Part shown: piece after piece, positions 52,037-64,000 of the stretch | How positions within the stretch are numbered: the first letter of the stretch is position 1 | Layout: each line of letters opens with the position of its first letter | Source: Apus apus | Taxonomy: Eukaryota > Chordata > Aves > Apodiformes > Apodidae | Reading direction: 5' to 3' | Assembly: GCF_020740795.1 (NCBI RefSeq) | Contig: NC_067287.1 | Span: 34,465,501 to 34,529,500, forward strand | Length of the DNA stretch: 64,000 bases | Made by a program: the position numbers and the translations under genes | Notes under the pieces: generated by a model | Database searches by the model: none | What the model saw: only the letters and a program-made list of their open reading frames with translations | What the model was told of the DNA's origin: nothing

Positions 52037-55000
52037 GGGAGGATGGCTCTATGGATACCTTTCCCTCGCGTAGAGAGGATTTGGCTGAGGGACAACCACT
52101 CGTTTGTCCTCATCTGTTTTTCATCCTTTGGGCTTGTCTGCGTCGGGTAGGCATGGAAAGAATATTCTGGAGGAAATCTAAAGTCACAGCCAAGTGTGAG
52201 GTGGATGGAGAATGGCTTGTCCTCCAGGTTGTGTGCTTTTGTCTCATACCCTGAAGGAGCATGCATATACTACCTCTTTTGCCCTGGTATCCAGTAATAC
52301 TCCTGGCAAATTATCTTAAGTGGGATCCTGTCTGGGAAGTAAAGCATGCAAGCTCAAAAAGCAACTGATTTGTAGACAAAATCCTTAAATGTCACATTAT
52401 GGGGTAAGATTAAATCTGTAGTAAGACCTCTTATGGAATTGATTATAGTGAAAAGTCTGCAAGGATTCTGTTTGGCATCCTGAGATCACTACATCACATA
52501 CAGGCCTAAGAAGCTGTGAATTTGCCAGTTGTTTTGGGTTTGGTTTTTTTTGTTGTTGTTGTAGGATGGCAGGAAGAAGGGGTGAAGGCAGAGGCAGGTT
52601 TTTAACAATATGGCATTTTAAAAGTATTGCCACAATACTTGGTCCAAATGAGGATAGTTAAGGGAAGAAGGACCATGCTGACAGCTGTGTACACAAAGTT
52701 ACCAAAACAAAAACTTGACAGGACATAGTGCTGCTGTTAGACATACTGTGAGCTGGGTGCTAGACATCCAAGCTTCAGTGTAAGGTGTTAGTTTCTTTTT
52801 GGAATTCTGGCTCTTCCGCTTTGTAACCCATCCAAAGGACTAGGCCCTGTTGGCTAAACAAAGGGCAGCTACTTATGAGTGTAAATGGGGTGAGGCCAGA
52901 GGTGGTGGAAGTGATCTTAACATTTTTCTTGTCCTTTGGTTCTACAGAATTGTGGTGCTCATTTATGGCTGCAGAGGGTTTTCCATTGTAAAAGCTAGCA
53001 TATATGTGAAATACATTTACATATCTTCTTTTCTTATACCCCTTTAATGCACAAATCAAAACATCCATTCAAGCAGTGCTTCTAAAGGCTATGACATCAG
53101 TCTTGACCGTATGCAGTGTTTTCCAGCCAAGCCTGAGTCAGTTCCTCAAGTCTTTGAGTCTGTATCCTGGGAGACTGAGTTGGGAGATTTGGCTCTGACA
53201 ATATGCATATGAAAGTCCAGCCCAAGCTACGAGAGACTGTAAACAACCAAAGGCCCAGTGGTTGCTTCTAATAATAATAATAAGTCTGTGGAGTTCCTCC
53301 AAACACTGCCAAATCCCTGGCCTGAAGGGTAGGAAGCTTCTCTGTATGTTATTTATTTCAAGCTGCATGGTTTGCTGATTGTTATAAAGTTAACCTGAAC
53401 CAGTGGTGTTTGCACTGGGCTATCTCATATTGCTGCAGGGAATTTTCCCCAGAAGCAAAGGCCTGGCCCTACAAACACAGGGCACTCCTCTCTGTTCTCA
53501 CCACACTCAGTCAGCAATCCATGCAAATGAGCAGGCTGATTCACTCATCTGAAGATGTGTATTTTTATAGTGTGTCACAGATCATGGTGAATAATGAGCA
53601 CTGAGCAACAGGGTACAATGCCAAGCTGAAATGCTTAATAGCCATCGAGAGTATCCCTGGGGACCTGTTGGTGTGAGGAAGATCTGGCACAACCCATGTG
53701 TGTACTACATAAGTAGGATCTGGATTCCACTCCCATTTGTGCTCTGGTTTGTCTGATCCAGAAGCACTTTGACTTACGTCAGTGCAGTCGTGTGAGTGAA
53801 GATACATCTGCATCTAAAACAATGCTGATGTGTTCATGAACTTTGGTGTATAAAGGGTTATGCCAACTCATTAATAAAGACAAAGTTATTCAGGGAAAGG
53901 AACAATCTCTTGAGAGACTACAAAAACCTGAGCCATTTTAACAGAAGTGTACACATACAAATAACATTCTGTTCAGGCCAGCTGCTCTGCAAAGGAGTGA
54001 TGGTTAACTACAGTTAGCAGAGACCATCAGTCACCAAGGCAGCTCTCCACCATTTCTGTGTTATTTCATTTTAAGAATACCTTCAGAAAAAAAGTTCCTT
54101 AAGAGAAGTTGACTTTGCAGTAAGGCATGAAAAGAACCTGTAAGGGTCAGGACCTTCAAAAAGAGAGGAGAAAAATCAGAGCTTTTAAAGAGGAGCACTG
54201 TTAACATAGGTGAGCTTCTGTAATGTTTTCAAGCCCTTTGAAACCTGAAGTATGATTTTTCTTTCTCAGTTTTAGGGACCAGGAGTGAAGTAAAAGGTAA
54301 AACAAGGATTTTTCAATGGCTGACGATGATGAGTCATACAAAAAAAAAAAAATCCTCATTATTTGTTTTTTTATCAGAACCCTCAAAAGAGCAGTTTTCA
54401 TTCTGCACTGCAGCTTCTAGCCACCTGCTTGTGTATAAATGCAATTAATCTGTCCCACAACTTTCTTGTTTCTCTACAGGCTTATTTCAGTGGTCATTCA
54501 AAGACATGAGAGCTGCTTTAGAATTCAAGTCCCCAAAAGTTTCTCTTGAAGAAAAGACCAACACTACAGCCTGAAAAGTTAAAATTAAAGATGGTAAAAT
54601 CAAAGTTGGTTTCAGAGTTCTTGTAGCACCTTATGTGTAGCTTTTGATGATGTGTAACTTTCACAGGCATAATCAAATACTGCTGTTACAACTGGTACCA
54701 GAATGTGAGCATGTCTTTCTAGCTTTACAGAGTTCAAGAAGGAAACCATTACAGCTTCTACTAAGGATCATAAACTGTGTGCAGTAGGAGAATTGTGTGG
54801 ATTAGCTTAGTCAGTCATGGAAGTAGGACCTATTCCTACGGTTTACCATGAAGAGATGCCTTCTGTAGGTAGGGGTGAAGGTCAAGTGGAACATTGATAA
54901 GCATGGCATCTCCAAAAAAAAGATACTGGAGAATACAGTTCCTGTGCATGCCCTTTGCTTGCTGTAGCATATTGCTAATGCTGTATTGTGCCTGCATGCT

Positions 55001-58000
55001 TGTGTGTGGGAAGAAGCTCCCTGCAGGCAGGGAAGGAAGATGAGGCTCTCTATTCCCTATCTCATTCTACATCTATAGGTTGATTCAGCCACTCCAGAGC
55101 TTCTATTAACTTCTGTCCCACTAACAAGGAGGGATCTAGTTTTCCTTTCCCTCTCAAGCTACAAATACATTCAGGCAGGAGCTGGCCTTCATTACTTCTT
55201 CCAACTCCTAAGTACAAGACACAGTGAAGCTAAGTGAACCTTTGCTACAGAATCCTAAAAGGTTGCATGGGTTTAGAAGGTGATGGACACATTAATAGAT
55301 CAACAACTATTAAATGCAAGACAGTGTCTCTGCTCACAAAGTCCCTGAGCCACAAACTGTTGGAGAGCATTTTCTGCAGAAGCACTGGTAGGTACTTCTC
55401 TTCCTTAGGCCTTCAATCTTTGGCCATGGGATAGAGACAGGATATGCAGCTGGATGAGCTTTTGGTCTGACCAGGTTCTTATGTTTTTCTTTTCTTTCTG
55501 GTCAAGTGAATAATAACAATGAGTAAGCTTAGCTTTGTGAAGTTTACAAGTTTCATAAAATCACTTCATATTTTAATTGCATAAAATCCCTTGCCCCAGG
55601 GGCTGTATCTGTGATCCCTAAGAGAATACACATTGCAGGTGACAGAGTGAAGCCCTACTAGTCAATCGTGTTGATGGGATAAAAACTACCATCATAACTG
55701 AGATTGCAATGTGATATTGCCTGTGTCAGCAGAGAAACTGGTACTGCTGGGATTTATTTTCCCTGTGAAGACTGAGATAGATGCATCAATCAATAGTTGG
55801 GGGGGATAGCTGAAAGTATTTGAAAGCCAGGGCTTCAAAAATGAGAAGAAAACCGATAACTTAAAGGAAATAAATTTCTAGAAAAAGAGGTGACAACCTG
55901 GAATACATGCATATGCACACACATACTCTCAGAAAAAACTAATTGTGTTTTGTATACTGCAGAGTCAAAGAATGAACAAGATTGACCTACCCTGTTTCTT
56001 AGTGTTTAGTATTTTTCTTATGTTCTTCAAGAAGCAGACAGACAGAAAGGTCAGGGGTTTTTAACTATGTCTCCTCTGACTATTTCAGTAAAGAGAAAAT
56101 ACAGAATACTTTTGCTTCACAGCAAGCTACTCCTAATTGTATCTTATTTAATCATTACTTTTAAAGTAGCCAAAAACGTCCATTCTGTTTGCTTATTAAA
56201 ATACTTGATTAATTATTTGATTATTTTGATTAAGGAATTAATTTTTACATGTAGACCATAAATGAAGTTCAAGAAGGTGTAGCAATGCTTTCAATTTACT
56301 TTAGAAAAAACAGGTAATTAATTTAGACTTAGACGAATGGTAGAAAATTACAAATTTGGATGTCAATGTGAATACATTTGGTAAAATTAGTTTACTGGTT
56401 TGATAATAATAATAATAATTAGGAAAATTTCTAACCTTTGGGTCTATCTCATCAAAACATGCCATGACTGGTCTTTCCTTTCCTTAATTTTTTCCCAACA
56501 TGTTTTAACCACACTTAGAACATTACCAAAAGCTTACAGAATAGCACTGTCCTTGAATGTGAAAGATTTCCATTCAAGTTTGATTGTCAGGACACATGTC
56601 CTGTCAAAAAGGCTGTTTAGAGTACCTGTCAATGACTTTTTGTGAGCACTTCTTGGCTTTACCTTAATTTTCAAATGCACCTTCTTTTCATATGATGGAA
56701 TTCCAGGTTTCTGTCCAACCCTACACATGGAGCTTCATTAATTCAAGCAGGTGAAATCTCTGCTGCTACTTTGTAGAACACAAGACTTTTTCTGATATGA
56801 GCAGTCAATAGAAGGAAAAGATTAGTGATGATTATTTTTTGTGAGTAGCACGTGCTAGATCATTAACAATTTCATTATCAACATCACAAATTATTGTAGA
56901 GAAAACAAAACTGAAACAAAGCCTTGGAAGATATATATGAGTTATTTCTATAAGCCAAACTTTGTTTTCAAACATGCTAAAAGTTATTTAGGGGAATATC
57001 CTTTTTTAAAAACACGAACACTACAATAACAAGAAACCTCAACCTTTTATCACCAAATGTATGTGCAAATCTCCAAATGCAGTAGAACAAATCTATCCAA
57101 AGAGATCCACTCGGAATAACTGGTATAGATCTTTAAATCAATTATTTTATCACCTCTTAGACATCCTTAAAATTGTATTTGTATTATTTCACATTCTGCT
57201 TTATAATACTGACAATTTCTACTTAAATTAAAAAGAAAAAGTACAAAAAACATTAGTTGTCTAACTTACCTATGCAAGCAAATTCTCTGATATCCAGTCC
57301 TCTACTAAAGTGAAGGTAATCATGAAGTGGCTCCCTAGAGAATAAATCATTAGGAAATAAGTACTTTCTAAATGCTTATGCTCTCTGTAGTAAAATTACC
57401 ATACCTTGTTTCCCATAAGCAAAATTTTCTGCAACTCAAAGACAAGCTTAACAAACTAGGCTATTTGAAAAGTAAATGTTAAGATGCAGAGTCATCCCAT
57501 GTTTTTTTCAAGTGTTACAGATTTGAAGTGATGGCCACGCATAGAATTTTCATTGTAGTAATCTTAATCAGCACTGAGCTTTAGTTCTGAGCTACAATTA
57601 TTTGAAGTATGAGCCCCCCTCAGTGTTCACAGTGTTATCCTGTCCTGCCTTCTCCACACATGGGGCTTCACACTGCATACCAGAGATAGGCTTCAGTCGC
57701 AGCTAGCACAGTATTGTTTCCATTGCTGCTTTAAGTTGTGTGTTTCTGTGCTGTGGGAAACAACTGTTACGTTGTTTTTTATACCCTGAGGTGACTCATA
57801 TTTCTTTGTCAAATGGAGAAAACGTTACAGATGGAAATGTGGACTATAACTGTAGTAGTTTTTCAATATTGTTTTTTCCCAGTTTGATCATAGCTCATGA
57901 GTGTGACAATTTGGGTGATGCATGTGTCATCCTTCTCCAGTAGCATGCTTTTCTCCATGCACATTTTATCTGTGGAAATCTACAGCTGGACTGTTCCATC

Positions 58001-60001
58001 ATACGTAAACCTTAGACTTCTAAAGGGAAAATTTTAGCCTCATTTTTACTACAGTCAGTAGGGAAGATCCTTACTGACTGGTAAATGTGGTTGCTAGAAA
58101 CAATGGGGAAAAACCCTTCATTCTTTGGGTGTTCCTTGGTTAAAATTTTCCTCCTTTACAAGTAGGTAAGTTTAAAGCAGAGGGCCTTTTTTTTTTTTTC
58201 TGGATGGAGCATAAAAACTTTAAAGAGGTATGTGCCATTCCCCTGGATTCTCATGAGAGAAAGGGAGGGGAAGGGAGGAGACAAAGCAACTTCTAATAGG
58301 TTATTTTAGTATATTTATATATGTAGCCACGCAGAAGTCCCTGCTGCTAACTCACTTACCTAGGACAAAAGAAGTGTCAGAGACACTAAAAGTAGGTCAG
58401 AGCACACGAGCTTGTACGTGCCTGCCAGAGAAGGCTTTGCAGGTAGATGAAGATACTGAAAAACACATGGTCAACAGAAGCCCCACAGTTATTCTGTGTG
58501 CAGGACCACTTTGAAGGGTCCTACTTGACTAGCTGCTATCTAGATTCTAACTTTCCAACCACATCCCAGTTTCAAAGAGGACAGAGATCATTCTTTGCAA
58601 AGGGATGACTTGTGTATTCTGGTCAGTGGGCAGACAGCATAGGCTGACTCACCTGGATAATAAAGATTTGCAAGCCCATTAGGCATTATGTCTCTATTTA
58701 GTGGGCTCACAGGCATCTGGGAGGTCACTGTTTTTTCTTCTTGACTCTTCAGCCTGTAAGGAAATGAAATGAAAATAAAATGCCCTGTCTAATCCATTGC
58801 CCTTTCTGAGATCAGTATTTATCAGGATGTTTTTAAAGCTGGTGATGTAACCCCTGCCTAGAAACCACACTTAAGGTCTACACCCATATCAGTTCAAGAC
58901 GTTAATTTAGGTGGGTGACTCATCCTGACAGCCCTTCTAAGCTTTGTTTGATAGCCAGCAAAAAACCTCTTTAATCCATTTGCTCCAGGGTTTCTGACAG
59001 AGTGGACTGTAGTCCTAAATCAGAAACTATACGATTGGAGCTAACCTACCACCCTCATTCCACCTCTGTTGTAAAAGTAATCAGTGATTCAGGCTGATCC
59101 AAGGCAAATCTTAGCCCACCTTCCTAAACTCCTCCTGTTTAGCTGTGCTGATAGCTCACACAGAACCTATTTTCTTCCTGCTCTCACCAACGTCCATAGC
59201 CACCAGGCTGACATTTGATTTGCCACTTGAGCATGACTGTTTAGTCATGGATCTGGGACACCGTGAGAAAGCTAGCTCTCCAGTGTTGATAACAACCTGC
59301 TTCTCTACTGGGTAAGGCTCATTCGCATAAGGTCAGACCAGAAGTTCTGGGGCAGGTTCATCATTCTTGTCCCTCCGGTATGAGCAGAAGCGCTCATGCG
59401 TTCCTAGATGGGCAGGTTTCCACAGCACAAGAGACAACAGCTGCTGTAGTGTTCACCATCTGCTTCTAACTGGCTTTGCACACCCCTTCTCTGTTCTGCC
59501 CATCCACTGTTAAGTTGTTTTCATGGAAGTTCAAAGGCCTCGTGTCTCGGAGCAGCTGCTCTATGACACAGCCTCTGCTGGGAGGACTTAAGAGACAGGC
59601 ACAAAAAGGAACAGGGAGCTGGCACACCTGAGCTTGTGTGTGCAAGACAGGAGAGGTTAAAATAATGTCCAAACACCTTTAAAGGGAGGGGAAAAGGGGA
59701 ATATGGGATATTGCAGGCATGTTGGCTTCATGACAGATGAACTAATGAAAAAAGCTTGGATTCATCAATAAAATTGTAGATGCAAATATAATTAATCTGT
59801 CAGCCTGGTTTAGTGAGGATGACAGGACTTTCGAACCTGTTGCTCCTTCTCATAAAAGTCTGTCTGATAAAGGCAACTGTTTGTTAATTGCCATTTATTA
59901 TTTTTATAGGTGATCTAAACAATTGTCTAGCCTTTGTATGGTAAAGTTTTCAGCTTGTGTGTCTTTATATGCAAGTTTAACAATGTAATAAATATTCCCT
60001 A
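52037..60001. other. Intergenic DNA between DUSP19 and NCKAP1, first part
   Basis: AT-rich, with short ATT/AAT microsatellites near 53.27 and 56.4 kb. No gene, RNA gene or long repeat was recognised. Confidence 0.55.
56402..56420. repeat. ATA triplet microsatellite
   Basis: A short AATAAT run of about six units. Confidence 0.7.
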
Positions 60002-60142
60002 GACTCATAGATTGTTTTGGATTGGAAAGGGCCTGAAAGATCACCTAGTTCCAAACCCCCTGCATGGGTAGGGACACCTGCCACTAGACCAGGTTGCTCA
60101 AAGCTCCATCCATTTTGGCCTTCAACACTTCCCAGGAGGGGG
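60002..60142 (-). mobile_element. CR1 LINE 3' fragment
   Basis: The reverse-orientation copy starts GACTCATAGATTGTTTTGG and continues through CTGCATGGGTAGGGACACC and GGTTGCTCAAAGCTCCATCC to AACACTTCCCAGGAGG. Confidence 0.92.
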
Positions 60143-63100
60143 CATTTATGTGTTATTAACAAATACTGTGGCATGACCACAATAATTGGAATGATGGTGA
60201 CCATTTAAAAATTCTCGTCTGTCCAAACAAGTTTGACTTTGTGTTTTGACTTGTTTCTACCTGAAAAGGAAATATTGAGCAAAATGAGTCTGTAACAATT
60301 GCTTCCTTGTTTCTGTTGGCCAAGTGGGCAGAAGTCATGCAGTGGACCTGTGGAGAGTGCAGCTCCTGATGGCTGCCATTTCACTGAAACTCCTGGTCAT
60401 GAAGTTTTGAATAGTCCCCAGATCAGAAGAAATGAAACCAAGGAAAAAAAGGCAGGCAGGAAAGGAAATATAAATAAATACTTCTACAGAGATGTAAGCA
60501 AGAAGTGTAGCAAAGACCTAGTTGACAATACAGTCTACTCTGCAGTAATGAAACGTCCACTACACGTTTCAAAGTAGCAGTGCTAGAAAAGTATACATCC
60601 TGTTGATGTGCTTCACTGAACTCCAGGTGGAGTTGGTACAAATGGAGCTACTTGGTGATTATTCTGTCAAAGCTTCTTAAACAACATTTTCATTACTGTC
60701 TGAAAGCCCTGAAAGTCAGTAGCACAATTAAAACATGCACTGAAAACTGACTTTCAAAGGACCAGAGCTGAGCTCAAGCAAAACCTAAAGTGCTGTTTGA
60801 AACTTGCCCTAAACTTGTTCTTTTGGAATAAATATAGAAAGCTGTTTAAATGTTAATAATTTATAAATCATTGAGTAAATAGTAGGTGTGTGTTTTAAAA
60901 ATAATTGTTAGCCTTACTCTTCCCTTCATTTCATGTTGCCACACCTGTAAGAGCCATGCTGTTACTGACAAAGCTTGTATTTCCACTTTATTGTTAGGTT
61001 TGCTGCTAGACTGGCGAGCCCAGATTGGACAGTGCAGACATTTTTATCATCGAAATACGCAACAAATCTTCCTGCTCAAAACCTGTATGTTATTCCTGCA
61101 GTCTTTACCTAAAATGGCAGCAAAAGTAGTGTGATGACATGGGCTTTACCCTGCCACCATTGAAAGTAATGACAGAACTCTTGACTCTGCATAAAGACGT
61201 GTTCACATTAACCAAGTTGCATCTTGATGACATCTACATTTTCCGTTCGCAGTTAGCAAAGGTTTTCAGGTTGTTTTTTTGGTTTTACTTCCTATGGAGC
61301 CTAAGTCCATCTATACAATTTCTTCTCTAGATGTGCATATTTTCTCCTTCTAATAAGCAGGAAGCATTGAAAAGCCAGAGGAAAAAAAGGCATGCTTTAT
61401 CGTTCCAAACTCGACACCAGTCCTGACACTCAGATTAGCAAGATGCTGCCAATTATGTGATCAGCAGCATCTTGTGTCTGCGTGGGCAGTAACATCTTCT
61501 GTCACTGAATTTTGAACTCTTGACTCCTTCTCTGAGTTGAGATATGGTACACCTCCTTTTCCCAACCAGGTCTTGGCACCTTGCTGATACCTTTGCTAAA
61601 AAACCCTCATTTTTTGGTAAGGGACACTCTGTACTAGAGAACATCTGGTCTACTTTGTTAGGCTATACTTAGAGAGGAGATTATTTTTCATTATAATGTA
61701 TCTGCTTGCATGACAGAAGAACATTGTTAACAGTCTGTGACTAACCATGTTGCAGTGAGCATTCAGATAATCTATTTAGAATTAGGTCTGTATGGCTGCA
61801 TGGTAGTAAAAATGTTTGTATCAGTATTTCTTGTTTACTGATATTGATCCTTTCTGTATTTGGATATTCAGTATGTTTTCAATAGACCCAGCTAACTCAG
61901 GACCATTTGCATTAAAAAAACCCTAAAAAAATAAAAGCAACCAGAGGTGGCCTGTGTGATAGGATCGTGTAAACAGCCTGAGGAATTGTGTGGGAGTTTG
62001 CAAACAGGATGCTCTGCCGTTACTACAAAGGAGACAGGCACTCGTTTTTCCCTTCTGTGCCTCAACCTGTGATCTGTGCAGTCTGGAGAGTGGCTGTGAC
62101 TGCTTTCACACTGAAAACTACATCTGTAGTTACAGAGAGCTTGAAAGATCTCCAGTGAGCTCTAAGAGCACAAACTTTATCAAAACCGAGTGAATGTGTC
62201 TCCTCTGTAATCCATCGTTTTCCTACTTAGAAATATTGGGATGTTAGATGATTCAGCATGACACACAAAACCCCTCAATGAACTGTCAGGATATCGATAC
62301 CATTTTTCTTGCTTGGCTGTATATAAATTACAAATTTTGTGATTGTTAATGTTTGAAACTTCCAGGAGACTCAATATGGCTGAAAAATACTGGAGTATGG
62401 AATTAAAAATTGGCTGCTGCTGTTTTTGCTGTAGGTGAGAAACAAAAAAATTGTTCTTAGCAATAGCATCTGTTTTTATTTTGCTGTGCAACTACACGGG
62501 AAACATCTTGTACCTAGAAATATCGTATTTGGTCTTTTAAAAACATTAATATTAGAAGATGGTTAATGTAAAAGATTACTCTAGATATTATTCATTAAAT
62601 ACATGGCATTTTATGCTTTATGAATTTAAATACCAATTTGAATGTTTCTGATGTTTTCGGTGGGCTCCAGTAGCAAAAGGTCTCAGGTCTAACCTAATTA
62701 ATCATTACAACATGGTTGCTAGGGATTCCTGACTCTTGGACACAAAGCTGAGGCACAAAATCATCTGATAAAGGCCAAAGAATGAGTCAACAGCACACTT
62801 CAGATGGGAACTCGAAGTTCTTGCTTCCTGGTTCCATTCTGAATCATAAATTAACTTGTGAGTACTAAAGTGAAGAAGGAGGTCAGTAACAATTTAATTA
62901 CTTTTAGGCCTCTCACGTTCCTTCCTGTGCTGTGGAAGATGTAAAAGCTTTAAACCCCTCAAAGGCTGAGATCATCCGATACGGATTTCTAATGCAGAAA
63001 TGCCAACTGGAAATTAAATAGAAGTATTAATAGGCCATAAAGGCACAGATGGTGGTGCCATTGTTAAAAAAAAAAGAAGGTTAATTCTCAAACCTGCTTC

Positions 63101-63579
63101 CCACTAGTCGGGCTGGGGATTCCCACATCCCGGCAGGCCTGCCCTGCGGCCGCCTCAGGAACAGCCTGCAGCTCTCCTGGAACCTTCCTGTTGACATTTC
63201 AGACGTGGAAATCTCACTTTTCCTTAAAAAGATGAGCTTTTCATTTCTGTGGCTTCAAGAGAAAAAATAAAATTAAAAAAAAAAATAATAAAAAGGGATG
63301 TGACTCATCTGATTGGGGAAATGATCTTTTCCCTGGAGCAGCAGCTGAGGGAATGGCCAGAGCCTGCCCTGGGATGGGATGGGATGGGGGGGTGCTGCAT
63401 CTCTTGCCCCCTGCCCTGCAGGTCTCTGGGACCTTCCTGGGATCTTCCTGCTGCTCGATCCCATCTCAGCTGGGAATGGGGAATGTGGTGGGAACGGGGG
63501 TCACCAGCCTCCAGGCTTGTGTCCCTGCACACCGAGCAGCGCTTTGCTGAGCTTCCCTGCCTGCTCTCAGCCGAGGAAA
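60143..63579. other. Intergenic DNA before the terminal CpG island
   Basis: No gene was recognised. GC content rises from about 63.1 kb towards the island. Confidence 0.55.
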
Positions 63580-63633
63580 GAAGAAGAAGAAGAAGAAAAA
63601 GAAGAAGAAGAATAACAACAACAATAATAATAA
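63580..63633 (+). repeat. GAA/ACA/ATA triplet microsatellite
   Basis: An imperfect GAA run passes into CAA and TAA triplets just before the terminal CpG island. It creates Glu-rich and poly-Phe pseudo-frames. Confidence 0.9.
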
Positions 63634-63689
63634 AGCAAATAGCGACCATTTAAAACGGAGTTTTGTCACAGACCGTGGAGAAACTCCCA

Positions 63690-64000
63690 TCTCCTCCGTG
63701 GCTGTGAAGCACACCGTGGGGTTCTACCCCAACGGCTCTGCCGGCAGCGACAGCAACAGGAAGAAACCAGCCGAGAAAGGCCCTCCACCCGACATGAGGC
63801 GCACGGCGAGGCTGCCGGGAGCGGGCGGGGCCGGACCCCGCACCGGCTCCCGCACCCCGCGCAGCCCCGGGCCCCGCGGGGCTCCCGCCGAGCGGGGCGC
63901 TGCGCTTGCCCCGTCCCGCCCGCAGGGGGCGCCCGGGAGCCGCGCCACGTGACCCGGGCGCCGCGCCCCGCCCCGCGGAGGCAGCAGCTCGCGAGGCCGG
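63690..64000 (+). promoter_or_regulatory. NCKAP1: CpG island at window edge, probable NCKAP1 promoter
   Basis: GC and CpG density rise sharply from about 63.69 kb to the end. The block has GC boxes, a CACGTGAC E-box at 63946-63953 and a CTCF-like CCGCAGGGGGCGCC. In human the gene next to DUSP19 on this side is NCKAP1 (WAVE complex subunit NAP1), transcribed away from DUSP19, which here means the plus strand. The coding start is not in the window, so this call rests on synteny and composition. Confidence 0.6.
63918..63937 (+). promoter_or_regulatory. Candidate CTCF site in the terminal CpG island
   Basis: CCCGCAGGGGGCGCCCGG is a strong match to the CTCF core and sits in the likely NCKAP1 promoter. 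Part of the match could be due to GC richness. Confidence 0.5.

Noticed and set aside
51592-52266. Frames of 125-169 codons on both strands
   Set aside because: They are translations of the CR1 copy and its antisense, not host genes.
63249-63714. Glu/Arg-rich and poly-Phe frames
   Set aside because: Produced by the GAA triplet microsatellite.
1-64000. Endogenous retroviruses, other LTR elements, tRNA/rRNA genes and CRISPR arrays
   Set aside because: I looked for LTR termini, primer-binding sites, retroviral motifs, tRNA boxes and regularly spaced repeats and saw none I could support.

Overview
The window looks like a piece of a bird chromosome. The background is AT-rich with short CpG islands, the interspersed repeats are almost all CR1 LINE 3' ends (the dominant avian family), and the coding content is two split genes of vertebrate type. 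The gene order NUP35 - DUSP19 - (NCKAP1 promoter) is the same as on human chromosome 2q32, read in the opposite direction. The bird assignment rests on CR1 content and composition, not on a species match.

Layout. (1) 1-31.7 kb: a gene-poor flank beyond the 3' end of NUP35. By synteny it is the edge of the gene desert towards ZNF804A. It holds a few CR1 scraps, small tandem duplications, candidate CTCF sites, and one unexplained + strand block at 25.7-26.6 kb that ends in a polyadenylation-like signal. (2) 31.8-40.1 kb: NUP35 on the minus strand. All nine coding exons can be read and give a complete 326-residue nucleoporin. (3) 39.5-40.4 kb: the NUP35 CpG island, which contains a GC-drifted CR1 fragment. 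(4) 41.4-47.7 kb: DUSP19 on the minus strand, with four coding exons and a complete 211-residue dual-specificity phosphatase. It is head-to-tail with NUP35, about 1.7 kb from stop codon to NUP35 start codon. (5) 47.3-48.1 kb: the DUSP19 CpG island, with three perfect 32-bp tandem copies that each carry a CCAAT box and a GC box. (6) 48.1-63.6 kb: intergenic DNA with CR1 copies. (7) 63.7-64.0 kb: a third CpG island at the window edge, best read as the promoter/5' end of NCKAP1 on the plus strand, divergent from DUSP19.

Functionally the genes are independent housekeeping-type loci: NUP35 in the nuclear pore scaffold, DUSP19 in JNK-pathway scaffolding/phosphatase activity, and NCKAP1 in the WAVE actin-regulatory complex. 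I found no operon-like, CRISPR, viral or mobile defence system. The most interesting signals are regulatory: the CR1 fossil inside the NUP35 promoter, the phased CCAAT repeat at DUSP19, the in-frame upstream ATG of NUP35, and the orphan + strand 3'-end-like block at 26 kb.
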